From positions 1 through 47,863 of the forward strand of contig JANQMT010000087.1 of the NCBI GenBank assembly GCA_028279945.1: DNA of 47,863 nt, read 5' to 3'. This DNA comes from JAKSCF01 sp028279945 (GTDB lineage Bacteria > Bacillota > Clostridia > Peptostreptococcales > JAAYPU01). A model generated the notes under the pieces. That model did no database searches. It was not told the DNA's origin and worked only from the letters and a program-made list of their open reading frames with translations. The first letter of the stretch is position 1, and each line of letters opens with the position of its first letter. Below, one piece after another: positions 35,398 to 43,645 of the stretch. A program made the position numbers and the translations under genes.

Positions 35398-35411
35398 TAG
35401 ACAGTTGTCTA
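35398..35411. promoter_or_regulatory. BlaI/MecI-type operator, copy 3
   Basis: TAGACAGTTGTCTA, 6-base arms around GT, just downstream of the promoter and 18 bases before the start codon. Confidence 0.65.
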
Positions 35412-35428
35412 AAAAGGAGAGGATACAG

Positions 35429-35806
35429 ATGAATATCATGAAAAAATTACCATCTGCTGAATTTGAAATCATGAAGGTGGTATGGACGAATCAGCCGCCT
35501 ATTACGACCAACATGATTATGGAACGGCTGGGGAATGAAAAAAAGTGGAAAGCACCTACGATTATTTCACTAATGCTTCGGTTGGTTGAGCGGGGTTTTT
35601 TAAGAACAGAGAAGAAAGGCAAGGAGCGCATCTATTATCCGCTGGTAACCAAGGAGGACTATCTTAAGTTTGAAACCAGCAATTTTATCAAACAATATCA
35701 TGAAAATTCATTTCTCAGCTTTGTGAATACCTTTTATGATGGCAAACAGCTTAGTGACCGTGATATTGAGGAATTGATGGAATGGGTGAAAAAAAGAGGA
35801 AAATAA
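35429..35806 (+). CDS. blaI: BlaI/MecI/CopY-family repressor
   Basis: 125 residues. Winged-helix DNA-binding part: LPSAEFEIMKVVWTNQPPIT, then WKAPTIISLMLRLVERGFLR and TEKKGKERIYYPLVTKEDYL, followed by a helical dimerisation tail. This is the BlaI family, whose members are inactivated by proteolysis after signalling by a BlaR1/MecR1 protease. ATG 35429 has AAGGAG 9 bases upstream. Three operator copies lie in front of it, so it is autoregulated. The metalloprotease follows one base later. No beta-lactamase gene is near, so the regulon is unknown. Confidence 0.9.
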   Translation: MNIMKKLPSAEFEIMKVVWTNQPPITTNMIMERLGNEKKWKAPTIISLMLRLVERGFLRTEKKGKERIYYPLVTKEDYLKFETSNFIKQYHENSFLSFVNTFYDGKQLSDRDIEELMEWVKKRGK

Positions 35807-35807
35807 T

Positions 35808-37601
35808 ATGCAACGATTTTTAATTTTATTAATTGAATGTTCTGCTTCCATGTCGGTGCTTGCACTGCTGTTTATTGCCTTTACGCCTCTACTATCCAGA
35901 AGATATACTGTGAAATCCCTGTACTATGCTTGGCTGGTGATTGTAATGGGACTTATTATTCCTTTTAGATTTCACTTTGATACAGCTTTTATCGAAGTTG
36001 AGATACCGCATTCTCCTCCCATGGTCCGCCAAATCATATTAAGTAACCATCAAGCAAATCTTGATAAGGTTGTTTCCGAAACCGCACTGCAAGGCTTTCC
36101 AATCATTCCTATACACCAGTTGGCTGGAGGGCTATGGCTTGCAGGCCTTATGACATTTGCTGTATTTCACGGCCTAAGGCATTTCCGTTTTAGAAAGATG
36201 GTAAAACGCTGGGGTGAGGAAGTTACCAATCATCAGATATTGGATGTTTTGCAGCGTATGCAAGAAGAGCTTGGCATATTTAAGCAGGTTAAAATACAGG
36301 TATTCTCTTGTATTACAAGTCCTATGATGTTTGGTTTTGTCCATCCTGTCATTCTGCTGCCGGCAACAAACTATTCACAGGATGAGTTATCATTCATACT
36401 TAAACATGAGTTGGTTCACTATAAGCGCAAAGATTTATGGTATAAAACCTTGATATTTCTTGCAACTGCTATTCACTGGTTTAATCCTATTGTTTACCTA
36501 ATGGCTAGGGCAATCGCAGTGCAGTGTGAAATATCTTGCGACGCGGAAGTGCTGAAAAACACCGATATAAACGGAAGACTACAGTACAGTAAAACGATTA
36601 TTGGTACCATCAGGACCCAATCAAGAATGAGAACCGCATTCTCAACGAATTTTTATGGAGGTAAAAAAAATATGAAAGACAGAATTTTTTCTATTATGGA
36701 TACGACCAAAAAGAAAGCCGGAGCCTTCATTCTTTGTCTTGTTTTGGCAGGAACAATAGGAACCGGAACAGTATTTGCAATCGGTAATTTGAATAATGAT
36801 ACCCCTTCTGTCATGCAGGAAGTGCAAACGGCAATCCTTAAAGATAGTGATGACGGAACATTAAAACTATCTACAGACGGAGGTCAAACATGGACGGATT
36901 ATGATGCACGCGAAACAGAAGCATCCGATATCAAGTGGTATACATATGATACGTACAAGGAATGGCTGGAAAATGAAAAGAAAGAACTGCAAAAATTAGT
37001 TGGGACTGATGCGAAATGTTGGACACCATCAAAGGGTGAATTTACATGGACTCAGGAAGTCGTCAATGAAACCATAGCTATGTATGAAGAAACTCTTGAG
37101 GAAATAAAAAACGGTGCCAAGGTGTCAAAACCTAAGTTCTATACTTATGAGGCGTATAAAGAGTGGCTGGAGAATGAAAAAAAAGTGCTGCAAAAATTGG
37201 TGGATGCCGGCGAGGAAGGGTGGACGCAGAAAAAAGTAAACCAAGTAATTGCCCAGCATGAAAAAACTCTTGAGGGAATTAAAAGCGGTACGACAGCAGT
37301 GTCATCGGGTTTTTATATAAGTTCTTCCGATTCCGGCACCCAAGTACTTACCGGTGTTGTTATGGATAAGTCGGATGGAGAGATGGTCAATTTTGGCCCA
37401 TACGAGACCCAAGAAGCAATGCTTGAAGCAGTAAAGAAATACTTGGAAGAAGAGGTGAAGGCAGCCAGATTAACACAAGCAGAAGCAGAAGCGCTTTATA
37501 AACGAATCGGTGACGGAGAAGGCGTTATACGTGCAGGCGCCCCTACTCGTTTGCAGGCAGAAGAGCTTTACACGCAAATGACCGATGGACAAAAGGAATG
37601 A
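35808..37601 (+). CDS. BlaR1/MecR1-like M56 membrane metalloprotease with repeat-bearing extracellular part
   Basis: 597 residues. Residues 1-320: four membrane helices (about 5-30, 35-55, 100-125, 308-330) and the M56 zinc protease site KHELVHYKRKDL with His200, Glu201 and His204 and a downstream CEISCDAEVLK. This part should cleave the BlaI-like partner. Residues about 335-597 lie outside but show no penicillin-binding fold (no SxxK or KTG motif). They carry two copies of a module with YTYDTYKEWLENEKKELQKL (about 378) and YTYEAYKEWLENEKKVLQKL (about 445), then a Gly/Asp-rich stretch (SDGGQTWTDYDARE near 358). The signal sensed is therefore probably not a beta-lactam. The gene follows blaI in the same unit. 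Confidence 0.85.
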   Translation: MQRFLILLIECSASMSVLALLFIAFTPLLSRRYTVKSLYYAWLVIVMGLIIPFRFHFDTAFIEVEIPHSPPMVRQIILSNHQANLDKVVSETALQGFPIIPIHQLAGGLWLAGLMTFAVFHGLRHFRFRKMVKRWGEEVTNHQILDVLQRMQEELGIFKQVKIQVFSCITSPMMFGFVHPVILLPATNYSQDELSFILKHELVHYKRKDLWYKTLIFLATAIHWFNPIVYLMARAIAVQCEISCDAEVLKNTDINGRLQYSKTIIGTIRTQSRMRTAFSTNFYGGKKNMKDRIFSIMDTTKKKAGAFILCLVLAGTIGTGTVFAIGNLNNDTPSVMQEVQTAILKDSDDGTLKLSTDGGQTWTDYDARETEASDIKWYTYDTYKEWLENEKKELQKLVGTDAKCWTPSKGEFTWTQEVVNETIAMYEETLEEIKNGAKVSKPKFYTYEAYKEWLENEKKVLQKLVDAGEEGWTQKKVNQVIAQHEKTLEGIKSGTTAVSSGFYISSSDSGTQVLTGVVMDKSDGEMVNFGPYETQEAMLEAVKKYLEEEVKAARLTQAEAEALYKRIGDGEGVIRAGAPTRLQAEELYTQMTDGQKE

Positions 37602-37637
37602 GACCTTTAACAAAATAAATGAGTAAAATATTTTAAG

Positions 37638-37670
37638 TTGCAGCCCATGGTAATTGGGCTGCAATTTTTC
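37638..37670 (+). terminator. Terminator of the BlaI/BlaR-like pair
   Basis: Perfect 10-bp stem TTGCAGCCCA/TGGGCTGCAA (37638-37647, 37655-37664) with loop TGGTAAT, followed by TTTTTC. Confidence 0.88.
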
Positions 37671-37782
37671 AATTCATACTTAAATATTGTATTTAAGGGC
37701 TTTCATCTTTTACAGGTTATAAAAATGTCACGAAATGGAAATAGTTATTAATGAATTTCTATAAAGGTAAGGAGACGTTTTG

Positions 37783-38688
37783 ATGAAAAAGTTTTTTGTG
37801 ATGATTCTTGTTTTCTGTATGGCAATAGGTTTAGCCGGTTGTTCCGGCATGTCAACAAAAATTCCCATTGCTGAAAAAGAAAAAATGGTTGTAGGTGTTT
37901 CTATTGTTCCTCAGAGTACATTTGTAAAATCTGTGGGCGGTGATGGGGTGGATGTTGTGACCATGATTCCTCCCGGGAACAGTCCGGCTAACTATCAACC
38001 CAGTCCAAAACAGATGCAGCTTTTAAGTGAAGCATCCGTATATTTTTCTATTGGAGTACCTGCAGAGGCATTTATTCTGCCAAAAATAAAACAGTATACA
38101 AAGGATATTAAGATTGTTGAGCTGCAGCATGAGGTAGAGAAGCAGCACCCTTGTATTTATTATGATTCTGACCATGACAATGAGCACCAGCATGGAGACG
38201 CAGATCCTCACATCTGGTTATCACCCAGAAGAGTTGTGGTTATCATCAATGAGATTGAGGCAATGCTGTCCAAAATAGATCCGGAAAATAAGTCCATATA
38301 CAAAAGAAACGCTAAAGATTATATAGAAAGTTTGGAGCAGCTGGATACAGATATTCAAAATATGGTTAAAGGTTTAGAGTCTAAATCTTTTATGGTTTAC
38401 CATCCTGTTTTCAGCTATTTTGCAAAAGATTATGGTTTAGAAATGATCTTGATAGAGCAAGAGGGAAAAGAAGCGACTATAAAAGATTTACAGCATATCA
38501 TTGATTTAGCAAAACAAAACAATATACAAACCATTTTTTATCAGGCCGAAATCAACAGCAAGCAATCCCGGCTGATTGCAGCTGAAATAGGCGCAACAAC
38601 CGTTATGGTACAACCCTTGGCCTCTGATTATATTGAGAATATGAGGCGGTTAATAGAGGTATTTCGGTCTTTAGATAGCGATAAATAA
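37783..38688 (+). CDS. ZnuA-family metal-binding lipoprotein
   Basis: 301 residues, lipobox GLAGC near residue 19. Cluster A-I (zinc/manganese) binding protein: VVGVSIVPQSTFVKSVGGDG, a His/Asp-rich loop (DSDHDNEHQHGDADPHIWLS) near residue 130, VYHPVFSYFAKDYGLE near 203, and ATIKDLQHIIDLAKQNNIQT near 230. Two of the usual metal His ligands (DPHIW, VYHPVF) are present, but the first, normally in an H-x-(Y/F)-xPSP motif, is replaced (ANYQPSP). The start is ATG 37783 with AAGGAG 8 bases away. No ATPase or intact permease follows; only a permease remnant is seen. It may serve another importer or be on the way to loss. Confidence 0.85.
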   Translation: MKKFFVMILVFCMAIGLAGCSGMSTKIPIAEKEKMVVGVSIVPQSTFVKSVGGDGVDVVTMIPPGNSPANYQPSPKQMQLLSEASVYFSIGVPAEAFILPKIKQYTKDIKIVELQHEVEKQHPCIYYDSDHDNEHQHGDADPHIWLSPRRVVVIINEIEAMLSKIDPENKSIYKRNAKDYIESLEQLDTDIQNMVKGLESKSFMVYHPVFSYFAKDYGLEMILIEQEGKEATIKDLQHIIDLAKQNNIQTIFYQAEINSKQSRLIAAEIGATTVMVQPLASDYIENMRRLIEVFRSLDSDK

Positions 38689-38760
38689 GATTTTTTAATA
38701 TAACCTTTCTTTGGTGTCATTGAGTTTTTATACATATTAACTTTGCATGACAGGTTTATG

Positions 38761-38856
38761 CCTATCTTACATTTTAATATCCCATCCGGAGCAAGTATTA
38801 TACTACTATCTGGAATGATTTTCGGCATGGTTCATTTAATAAGAATAAATTCTTAA
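38761..38856 (+). pseudogene. Remnant of a zinc ABC permease (ZnuB-like), C-terminal end
   Basis: The frame reads PILHFNIPSGASIILLSGMI and FGMVHLIRINS before TAA 38854-38856. The (Y/F)-x-N-I-P-S-G-A-x-I-x-L block is the conserved last-helix start of ZnuB-type permeases. There is no start codon or body upstream; znuA ends only 72 bases before. A deletion has therefore removed most of a znuB gene that once followed the metal-binding lipoprotein. Confidence 0.55.
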
Positions 38857-39007
38857 TATTAAAATATATAAAAAGAATTGAATGAGAAGTAATGTTGTGA
38901 ACGTGTTAGTGATAAGCAGTTGGAGTTGAATTAATTCATTTTTCTTCAAAAACATTGAAAAAAAAAGACAATATAAAAAAATATATGAAAAAAAATGAAA
39001 AATTCAA

Positions 39008-39036
39008 TTGCAATTCATTATGGAACGTGCTACAAT
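39008..39036 (+). promoter_or_regulatory. Promoter of the TRAP/selenoprotein cluster
   Basis: -35 TTGCAA (39008-39013), 17-base spacer, -10 TACAAT (39031-39036). It gives a leader of about 145 bases before dctP. The stretch 38857-39007 is A-rich without a gene. Confidence 0.6.
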
Positions 39037-39065
39037 TTTTACAACGATTACACCGTTATTTCAAG

Positions 39066-39095
39066 CATTTTTTAGAAATCAATTACTAAAAAATG
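39066..39095 (+). promoter_or_regulatory. Leader hairpin 1 of the TRAP cluster
   Basis: Perfect 10-bp stem CATTTTTTAG/CTAAAAAATG (39066-39075, 39086-39095) with a 10-base loop. It is A-T rich and directly precedes a GAGGAG. Confidence 0.5.
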
Positions 39096-39109
39096 AGGAG
39101 TGTCATTAT

Positions 39110-39146
39110 ATATTGAAAAACATTTGGTTGAATTGTTTTTCAATAT
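39110..39146 (+). promoter_or_regulatory. Leader hairpin 2 of the TRAP cluster
   Basis: Perfect 13-bp stem ATATTGAAAAACA/TGTTTTTCAATAT (39110-39122, 39134-39146) with an 11-base loop. No T-run follows. An 11-codon frame starting at TTG 39113 lies in the stem behind GAGGAG (spacing 12), so a leader peptide is possible but weakly supported. Confidence 0.5.
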
Positions 39147-39186
39147 AAATAATTGACATTACCAGTATTAAGAGGAGGAGAACAAG

Positions 39187-40245
39187 ATGAAAATGAAAGC
39201 AAAAAAAATCGTTTTATTACTTGTTTGTCTATGTACGATTCTAGCGGGGTGCTCAAGTCCAGCAGACACATCAGAAGATCCAAACGAACCTACCGGAAAC
39301 GGAGGTGACCAGGTTATCAAACTGACTTATGGACATATTCACAATCCAGGTCACAGCCTTAATCTTGCGGCTCAAGAATACAAGAATCTGGTAGAAGAGA
39401 AAACAGAAGGCAGAGTTATAATAGAGCTTTATCCCAGTAGTCAACTTGGTTCTGCCAGAGATATGATGGAGCAAGTTGCTATGGGGACCCTTGATATTTC
39501 TCATGCTGCAACATCTGACTGGGCAGCAGGATTAAATGCACCGGACTTAGGCGTTTATGACCTTCCATTCTTATATCCTAATGTACAAGCACAAAATGCT
39601 GTAATAAGAGAATTACTAGAAGAAGATATGAAAGTTAGATTAGAGGACCAACCTGTCATGTACTTACATGCTTTTTCAAATGGTATCAGAAACTTTTTAT
39701 CAGCGAAAGGGCCAGTTAACTCTATCGATGATATTAAGGGAATAAAAGTGCGTACAGCTGAAAACCCACAGTATGTACAGCTATGGCAAGCACTTGGTTC
39801 TAATGTTGTTACTTCTGCATGGAGCGAGGCTTACACTGTAGTTCAAACAGGCGTTGCCGATGCGTGTGAAGCGGATGCCGTTGGTCTTGTAGCAGCAAAC
39901 CTGCATGAGGTAGGTAAGTATTATTCAAGGACTTCACATATAGGAAACATATATATAGCTTTAATCAATAGAGATAAATGGGCATCTATCCCTGAAGATT
40001 TACAAGAAATACTTATGGCGTGTTCTCTTGAGGTAGCTCTAAAGCAACTTGACAATAGAGTCATGCAAGATGATGAAGCAGAAGTAAAAATAGCTGAGAT
40101 TGGCGTAGAGATCAATGATGTTACATCTGAAGAAAGACAGAAAATGATTGACGCTTGTGCACATATATATGATGAGTTTGACCAGCAATATGGCGTAGGG
40201 GATTACATTCAAACATTGCTTGACTTTACTGCTAACTATTATTAA
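39187..40245 (+). CDS. dctP: TRAP transporter substrate-binding lipoprotein
   Basis: 352 residues. Lipobox ILAGC near residue 22, so it is tethered outside the cell. The mature part begins IKLTYGHIHNPGHSLNLAAQ; ELYPSSQLGSARDMMEQVAM near 80, the conserved-Arg motif DDIKGIKVRTAENPQYVQLW near 182 and NVVTSAWSEAYTVVQTGVAD near 205 define the DctP family. The Arg in KVRTAENP usually binds a carboxylate, so the ligand is probably an organic acid or acid-bearing conjugate. GAGGAGG precedes ATG 39187. A strong hairpin separates it from dctQ, which may keep its mRNA in excess. Linked to the Grd-like genes downstream. Confidence 0.93.
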   Translation: MKMKAKKIVLLLVCLCTILAGCSSPADTSEDPNEPTGNGGDQVIKLTYGHIHNPGHSLNLAAQEYKNLVEEKTEGRVIIELYPSSQLGSARDMMEQVAMGTLDISHAATSDWAAGLNAPDLGVYDLPFLYPNVQAQNAVIRELLEEDMKVRLEDQPVMYLHAFSNGIRNFLSAKGPVNSIDDIKGIKVRTAENPQYVQLWQALGSNVVTSAWSEAYTVVQTGVADACEADAVGLVAANLHEVGKYYSRTSHIGNIYIALINRDKWASIPEDLQEILMACSLEVALKQLDNRVMQDDEAEVKIAEIGVEINDVTSEERQKMIDACAHIYDEFDQQYGVGDYIQTLLDFTANYY

Positions 40246-40271
40246 ATATATCTAAGTTAACATACATAACG

Positions 40272-40305
40272 ATACAGCTACTTGATTGAACTCAAGTAGC
40301 TGTAT
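40272..40305 (+). promoter_or_regulatory. Intra-operon hairpin between dctP and dctQ
   Basis: Perfect 14-bp stem ATACAGCTACTTGA/TCAAGTAGCTGTAT (40272-40285, 40292-40305) with loop TTGAAC. There is no T-run, so it is more likely an mRNA-stabilising or processing stem than a full terminator. An extra AGCTACTT copy at 40311-40318 could pair alternatively with the 3' arm. Confidence 0.6.
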
Positions 40306-40339
40306 AGTTTAGCTACTTATTTGAAGGAGTGGGGAATTA

Positions 40340-40831
40340 ATGAATATCATAATTAAAATAGATCGAGTTATCGAAGCCATACAGACATGGATGTGTTTAG
40401 TCTTATTCGTTTCTATAGTTGTCTTAGGGACCACACAAGTTTTTGGCAGATATATATATGCCTTATCTATTCCTTGGACAGAGGAGCTTATGCGTTTTAT
40501 GGCTATATGGCTTGCCATGATCGGGTCTTCACTTACTATCAGAGTTGATGAGCATGTTTCAGTTGATTTATTAATAGGATACGTCAACAATCATAAAATA
40601 AAAGCCGGTTTATTTGTTTTGGCGAGACTTATTTGTGTCGTATTTTTGCTAATATTCTTACCTGCTTCAATTAAACTCATTCTGAACACTACCAGTTCTA
40701 TGGCAACATCACTGCCGCTTCCTTATTCTTACATCTATACCGGTATCCCTATAGGTATTGTTATGATGCTTTTATCATATGCAAGTACAATTCCTAAATA
40801 TGCAAAAGAGTACTTGAGAGGAGAAAGGTAG
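40340..40831 (+). CDS. dctQ: TRAP transporter small membrane subunit
   Basis: 163 residues, four membrane helices (about 15-37, 48-68, 90-112, 128-150). The motif TTQVFGRYIYALSIPWTEEL, followed by MRFMAIWLAMIGSS near residue 55, is the signature of DctQ. It links the large DctM subunit to the binding protein's delivery. AAGGAG precedes ATG 40340 and the gene ends three bases before dctM, so the two are coupled. Confidence 0.92.
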   Translation: MNIIIKIDRVIEAIQTWMCLVLFVSIVVLGTTQVFGRYIYALSIPWTEELMRFMAIWLAMIGSSLTIRVDEHVSVDLLIGYVNNHKIKAGLFVLARLICVVFLLIFLPASIKLILNTTSSMATSLPLPYSYIYTGIPIGIVMMLLSYASTIPKYAKEYLRGER

Positions 40832-40834
40832 ATT

Positions 40835-42115
40835 ATGTTAACAATAGCTATTGTATGTCTATTAATTTTTTTGGTTTTAGGAGTTCCGGTATCCTTTGCA
40901 GTGGGCTTATCGGGTTTACTCTCAATAATGTTTGGTAGTGATATTCCAGCCCTTATGGCAGTACAGCAGACAATACGAGGCATTAATTCATTTTCAATAA
41001 TGGCAGGGCCGTTTTTTATCCTTGCAGGTGAGATATTAGGAGGTGCAAAACTTTCTGAGAGAATTATAAAATTTTGTCATACAACTGTCAACTGGATGAA
41101 AGGCGGACTGGGATGTGTATGCGTAACAGCCAATATGATTTTCGCAGGCATATCCGGTTCAGGCGCAGCTACAATGAGCGCCATAGGGACCCTTACCACA
41201 CCGGAGCTTGAAAGAGAAGGCTACAAGCGATCATTTATCGCTGCCCTTATAGCCGGCGGAGGATCGTTAGGTCCTATTATACCTCCAAGTTTAAATATGG
41301 TTGTTTTTGCTTCCGTAACAGGGCTTTCTACAGGAAAACTGTTCATAGGGGGATTGGTACCCGGTATAATCATAGGTATTTGTTTAATGGTAATGTGCAA
41401 TTTATATGCTCGAAAGCATAATATTGATCCGGGTAAGGGTAAATTCGTTGTAGGTGAGGCATGGAGTGCCTTCAAAGATGCTTTTTTTGCACTTATAACG
41501 CCTATAATTATTATTGGCGGCGTTGTTACCGGACAATTTACTGCTACAGAGTCGGGAATTGTTGCTTGTTTATATGGGCTGTTCTGTGGATTTTTTATAT
41601 ATAAGACCCTGACATTAAAAGATATGATTCCTATTTTTAAGCGTGCAAGCTCAACCTCTGCCATGCTGCTGATGCTCATGGGGATAGCCAATATATATGC
41701 ATATATTTTTGCGAGAGAAAATGTTGGTACTATCATTCAGGATTTCTTGATGTCCATCTCTACAAATCCAACCGTTATCGTACTTATTGTTATGGGAATT
41801 ATGCTTGTAATAGGCTGTTTTATGGAGACGATTGCCGCCATGGTTGTAATCTTACCTGTTATTTATCCTGTAATACTTGAACTAGGGGTTGACCCACTGA
41901 TGTTTGGTGTGCTGTTTTCTATCTCCACTGTTGTGGGAGGGCTTACGCCGCCTGTTGGGCTGTATCTATTTATGTCAATGAGTATAACCGGTGCGCCGTT
42001 TAAAGAGGCCATAAGATATATACTTCCTGTTGTATTAATTGTTTTGGCAACGATGATACTTATTCTATTTATACCCCAGATCGTTACATTTTTACCGAAC
42101 TTATTAGTTAACTAG
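40835..42115 (+). CDS. dctM: TRAP transporter large membrane subunit
   Basis: 426 residues with about twelve membrane helices. Diagnostic stretches: FAVGLSGLLSIMFG near residue 20, SFSIMAGPFFILAGEIL near 52, FAGISGSGAATMSAIG near 95, IAGGGSLGPIIPPSLNMVVF near 130, and VGGLTPPVGLYLFMSMSI near 365. It is the ion-driven translocation pore. It closes the transporter genes; about 200 bases then separate it from the Grd-like genes. Confidence 0.94.
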   Translation: MLTIAIVCLLIFLVLGVPVSFAVGLSGLLSIMFGSDIPALMAVQQTIRGINSFSIMAGPFFILAGEILGGAKLSERIIKFCHTTVNWMKGGLGCVCVTANMIFAGISGSGAATMSAIGTLTTPELEREGYKRSFIAALIAGGGSLGPIIPPSLNMVVFASVTGLSTGKLFIGGLVPGIIIGICLMVMCNLYARKHNIDPGKGKFVVGEAWSAFKDAFFALITPIIIIGGVVTGQFTATESGIVACLYGLFCGFFIYKTLTLKDMIPIFKRASSTSAMLLMLMGIANIYAYIFARENVGTIIQDFLMSISTNPTVIVLIVMGIMLVIGCFMETIAAMVVILPVIYPVILELGVDPLMFGVLFSISTVVGGLTPPVGLYLFMSMSITGAPFKEAIRYILPVVLIVLATMILILFIPQIVTFLPNLLVN

Positions 42116-42259
42116 TTCTTAGCACAAGCTATCAGTGGGAATGATATATATAGATACAGGAATGGCAAATGCATATAAAATAGGCTTGCATAAAAAGGCA
42201 ATCGTATAGGAAAATTCTGAGTTCTAAAAACAGTAGAGTACAAATTGTGCTCGTGAAAA

Positions 42260-42283
42260 TTAGAGTATGTATTAGAGTATGTA
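42260..42283 (+). repeat. Tandem 12-base repeat before the Grd-like genes
   Basis: TTAGAGTATGTA occurs twice head to tail (42260-42271, 42272-42283), 41 bases upstream of the next start codon. It could be a paired regulator site or chance. Confidence 0.45.
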
Positions 42284-42323
42284 TTAAAGATGACAAATCA
42301 TTGGAAAGGAGAAGACATAAAAT

Positions 42324-43625
42324 ATGAAATTAACTGTTGAAACCATTACAATTCATGACGTTCAATTTGGGGGGGAAACTGTATTTCAAGACGGTATTTT
42401 ATATATAAATAAAGAAGATATTTATGATTTTGCAAAAGAAGAAAAGTGTTTTCATACACTGAATATTGATATAGTCAGACCCGGTCAAAGCGCTAGAATT
42501 GTTCACGTTGTTGATGTGGTGCAGCCAAGATGTAAGGTAGAGGGCAGTGTGGATTGGCCAGGTGTCTTGACCGATGAATATAAAATTGCAGGGCAAGGTT
42601 TAACAAGATCAATTGATGGCATGGGGATTGTTTTATGCCAAAATAACACCTACTGGTCAAGAAAATGGGGATCATTTGATATGTGTGGACCATGTGCGGA
42701 AGAAAATCCATATGCCAAAATGCCGGAACTTGTTATTGAACCAATAGCACCTGATGCAGATTTCAGAGATTATAGAGAGGCCATTAGAAGAGTGGGTTTT
42801 AAAACAAGTGTGATGCTGGCAAAGGCAACACTTAAGGTGCCGGCTGAAAGGACGGAAGTATTTGATAATGAAACACAGTATCCTGAGCTCCCCAAGATTG
42901 CTTATTCATTCCAGATTTATTCGAAACAGTATGATACACGGAACTATAGAGAGCCAATGTTTTATGGTAATGCCATACCGGACAGTTTACCAATCATCGT
43001 ACAACCTACTGAAGTATTAGACGGTGCTTTGTCACCGTGTGGCGGGTTTAGGTCCATTACAACATATGAAATCCAAAACCACCCTGTTATCGTAGATCTT
43101 ATGAGACGCCATGGGAAAGAACTGAATTTTGTAGGCATTATTTTAACTGTAACTTCTGTAGAAGCAAAACACCGTTATTTGGTGTCTAAGATGGCTGCTA
43201 ATATACTTAAGGAAGTTTATAAGGCAGATGGTGTTATTATAACAAAAGGTGTAGGCGGAGCGTCTACTTTATGTGTAGGTGCTATTGCCAGTGAAGCTGA
43301 AAAATTAGGTATAAAAGCGGTTCCTGTGATTCAAATTTTAAACGCTCAGAGCAATTTGGCATCAGAGTGTTTAATCAGCGAAAAAAACGTAGATTCCATT
43401 GTTCAGTCCGGAACGTATTATCATTACTACGACCAGCCTGAGGTAGATAGAATCTATGGAGGACCACAAAATACACTTTTTATGGGTGGTGATGATGGTG
43501 TTATCAGCGGACACAAGATCGCTGAAGGCACACCGGCGCTGGGTAAGGTTTCAAGTTCTTGTATGAAGCAGGTCGGTCTGATGAGTCAGATTGGAAATTC
43601 TTACGGTAAAGGCGTAGACTATTAA
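42324..43625 (+). CDS. GrdE/GrdG/GrdI-type proprotein, substrate-specific component B of a Grd-like reductase
   Basis: 433 residues, the length of GrdE-type proproteins. The start MKLTVETITIHDVQFGGETV and IVRPGQSARIVHVVDVVQPR followed by CKVEG match the beta part; LDGALSPCGGFRSITTYEIQ near residue 235 aligns with the cleavage region of GrdE, and HGKELNFVGIILTVTSVEAK follows as in the alpha part. In known members the chain is cut before a Cys, which becomes a pyruvoyl group that binds the amine of the substrate; Cys239 (codon 43038-43040) is the best candidate here. The neighbouring SPCGG differs from the SDNC form I recall from GrdE, fitting a separate subfamily. A Cys-rich CGPCAEE near 121 is also notable. 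AAAGGAG precedes ATG 42324. Confidence 0.85.
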   Translation: MKLTVETITIHDVQFGGETVFQDGILYINKEDIYDFAKEEKCFHTLNIDIVRPGQSARIVHVVDVVQPRCKVEGSVDWPGVLTDEYKIAGQGLTRSIDGMGIVLCQNNTYWSRKWGSFDMCGPCAEENPYAKMPELVIEPIAPDADFRDYREAIRRVGFKTSVMLAKATLKVPAERTEVFDNETQYPELPKIAYSFQIYSKQYDTRNYREPMFYGNAIPDSLPIIVQPTEVLDGALSPCGGFRSITTYEIQNHPVIVDLMRRHGKELNFVGIILTVTSVEAKHRYLVSKMAANILKEVYKADGVIITKGVGGASTLCVGAIASEAEKLGIKAVPVIQILNAQSNLASECLISEKNVDSIVQSGTYYHYYDQPEVDRIYGGPQNTLFMGGDDGVISGHKIAEGTPALGKVSSSCMKQVGLMSQIGNSYGKGVDY

Positions 43626-43645
43626 GGTTATGAAGGAGTGATATT

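Noticed and set aside
39014..39036. Sigma-54 promoter around TGGAACGTGCTAC
   Set aside because: The GG-to-GC spacing does not fit the -24/-12 pattern; a normal -35/-10 pair explains the site better.
41221..41736. Long minus-strand frame inside dctM
   Set aside because: It lies antisense within a clear membrane-protein gene; long reverse frames are common there and this one has no ribosome site or family match.
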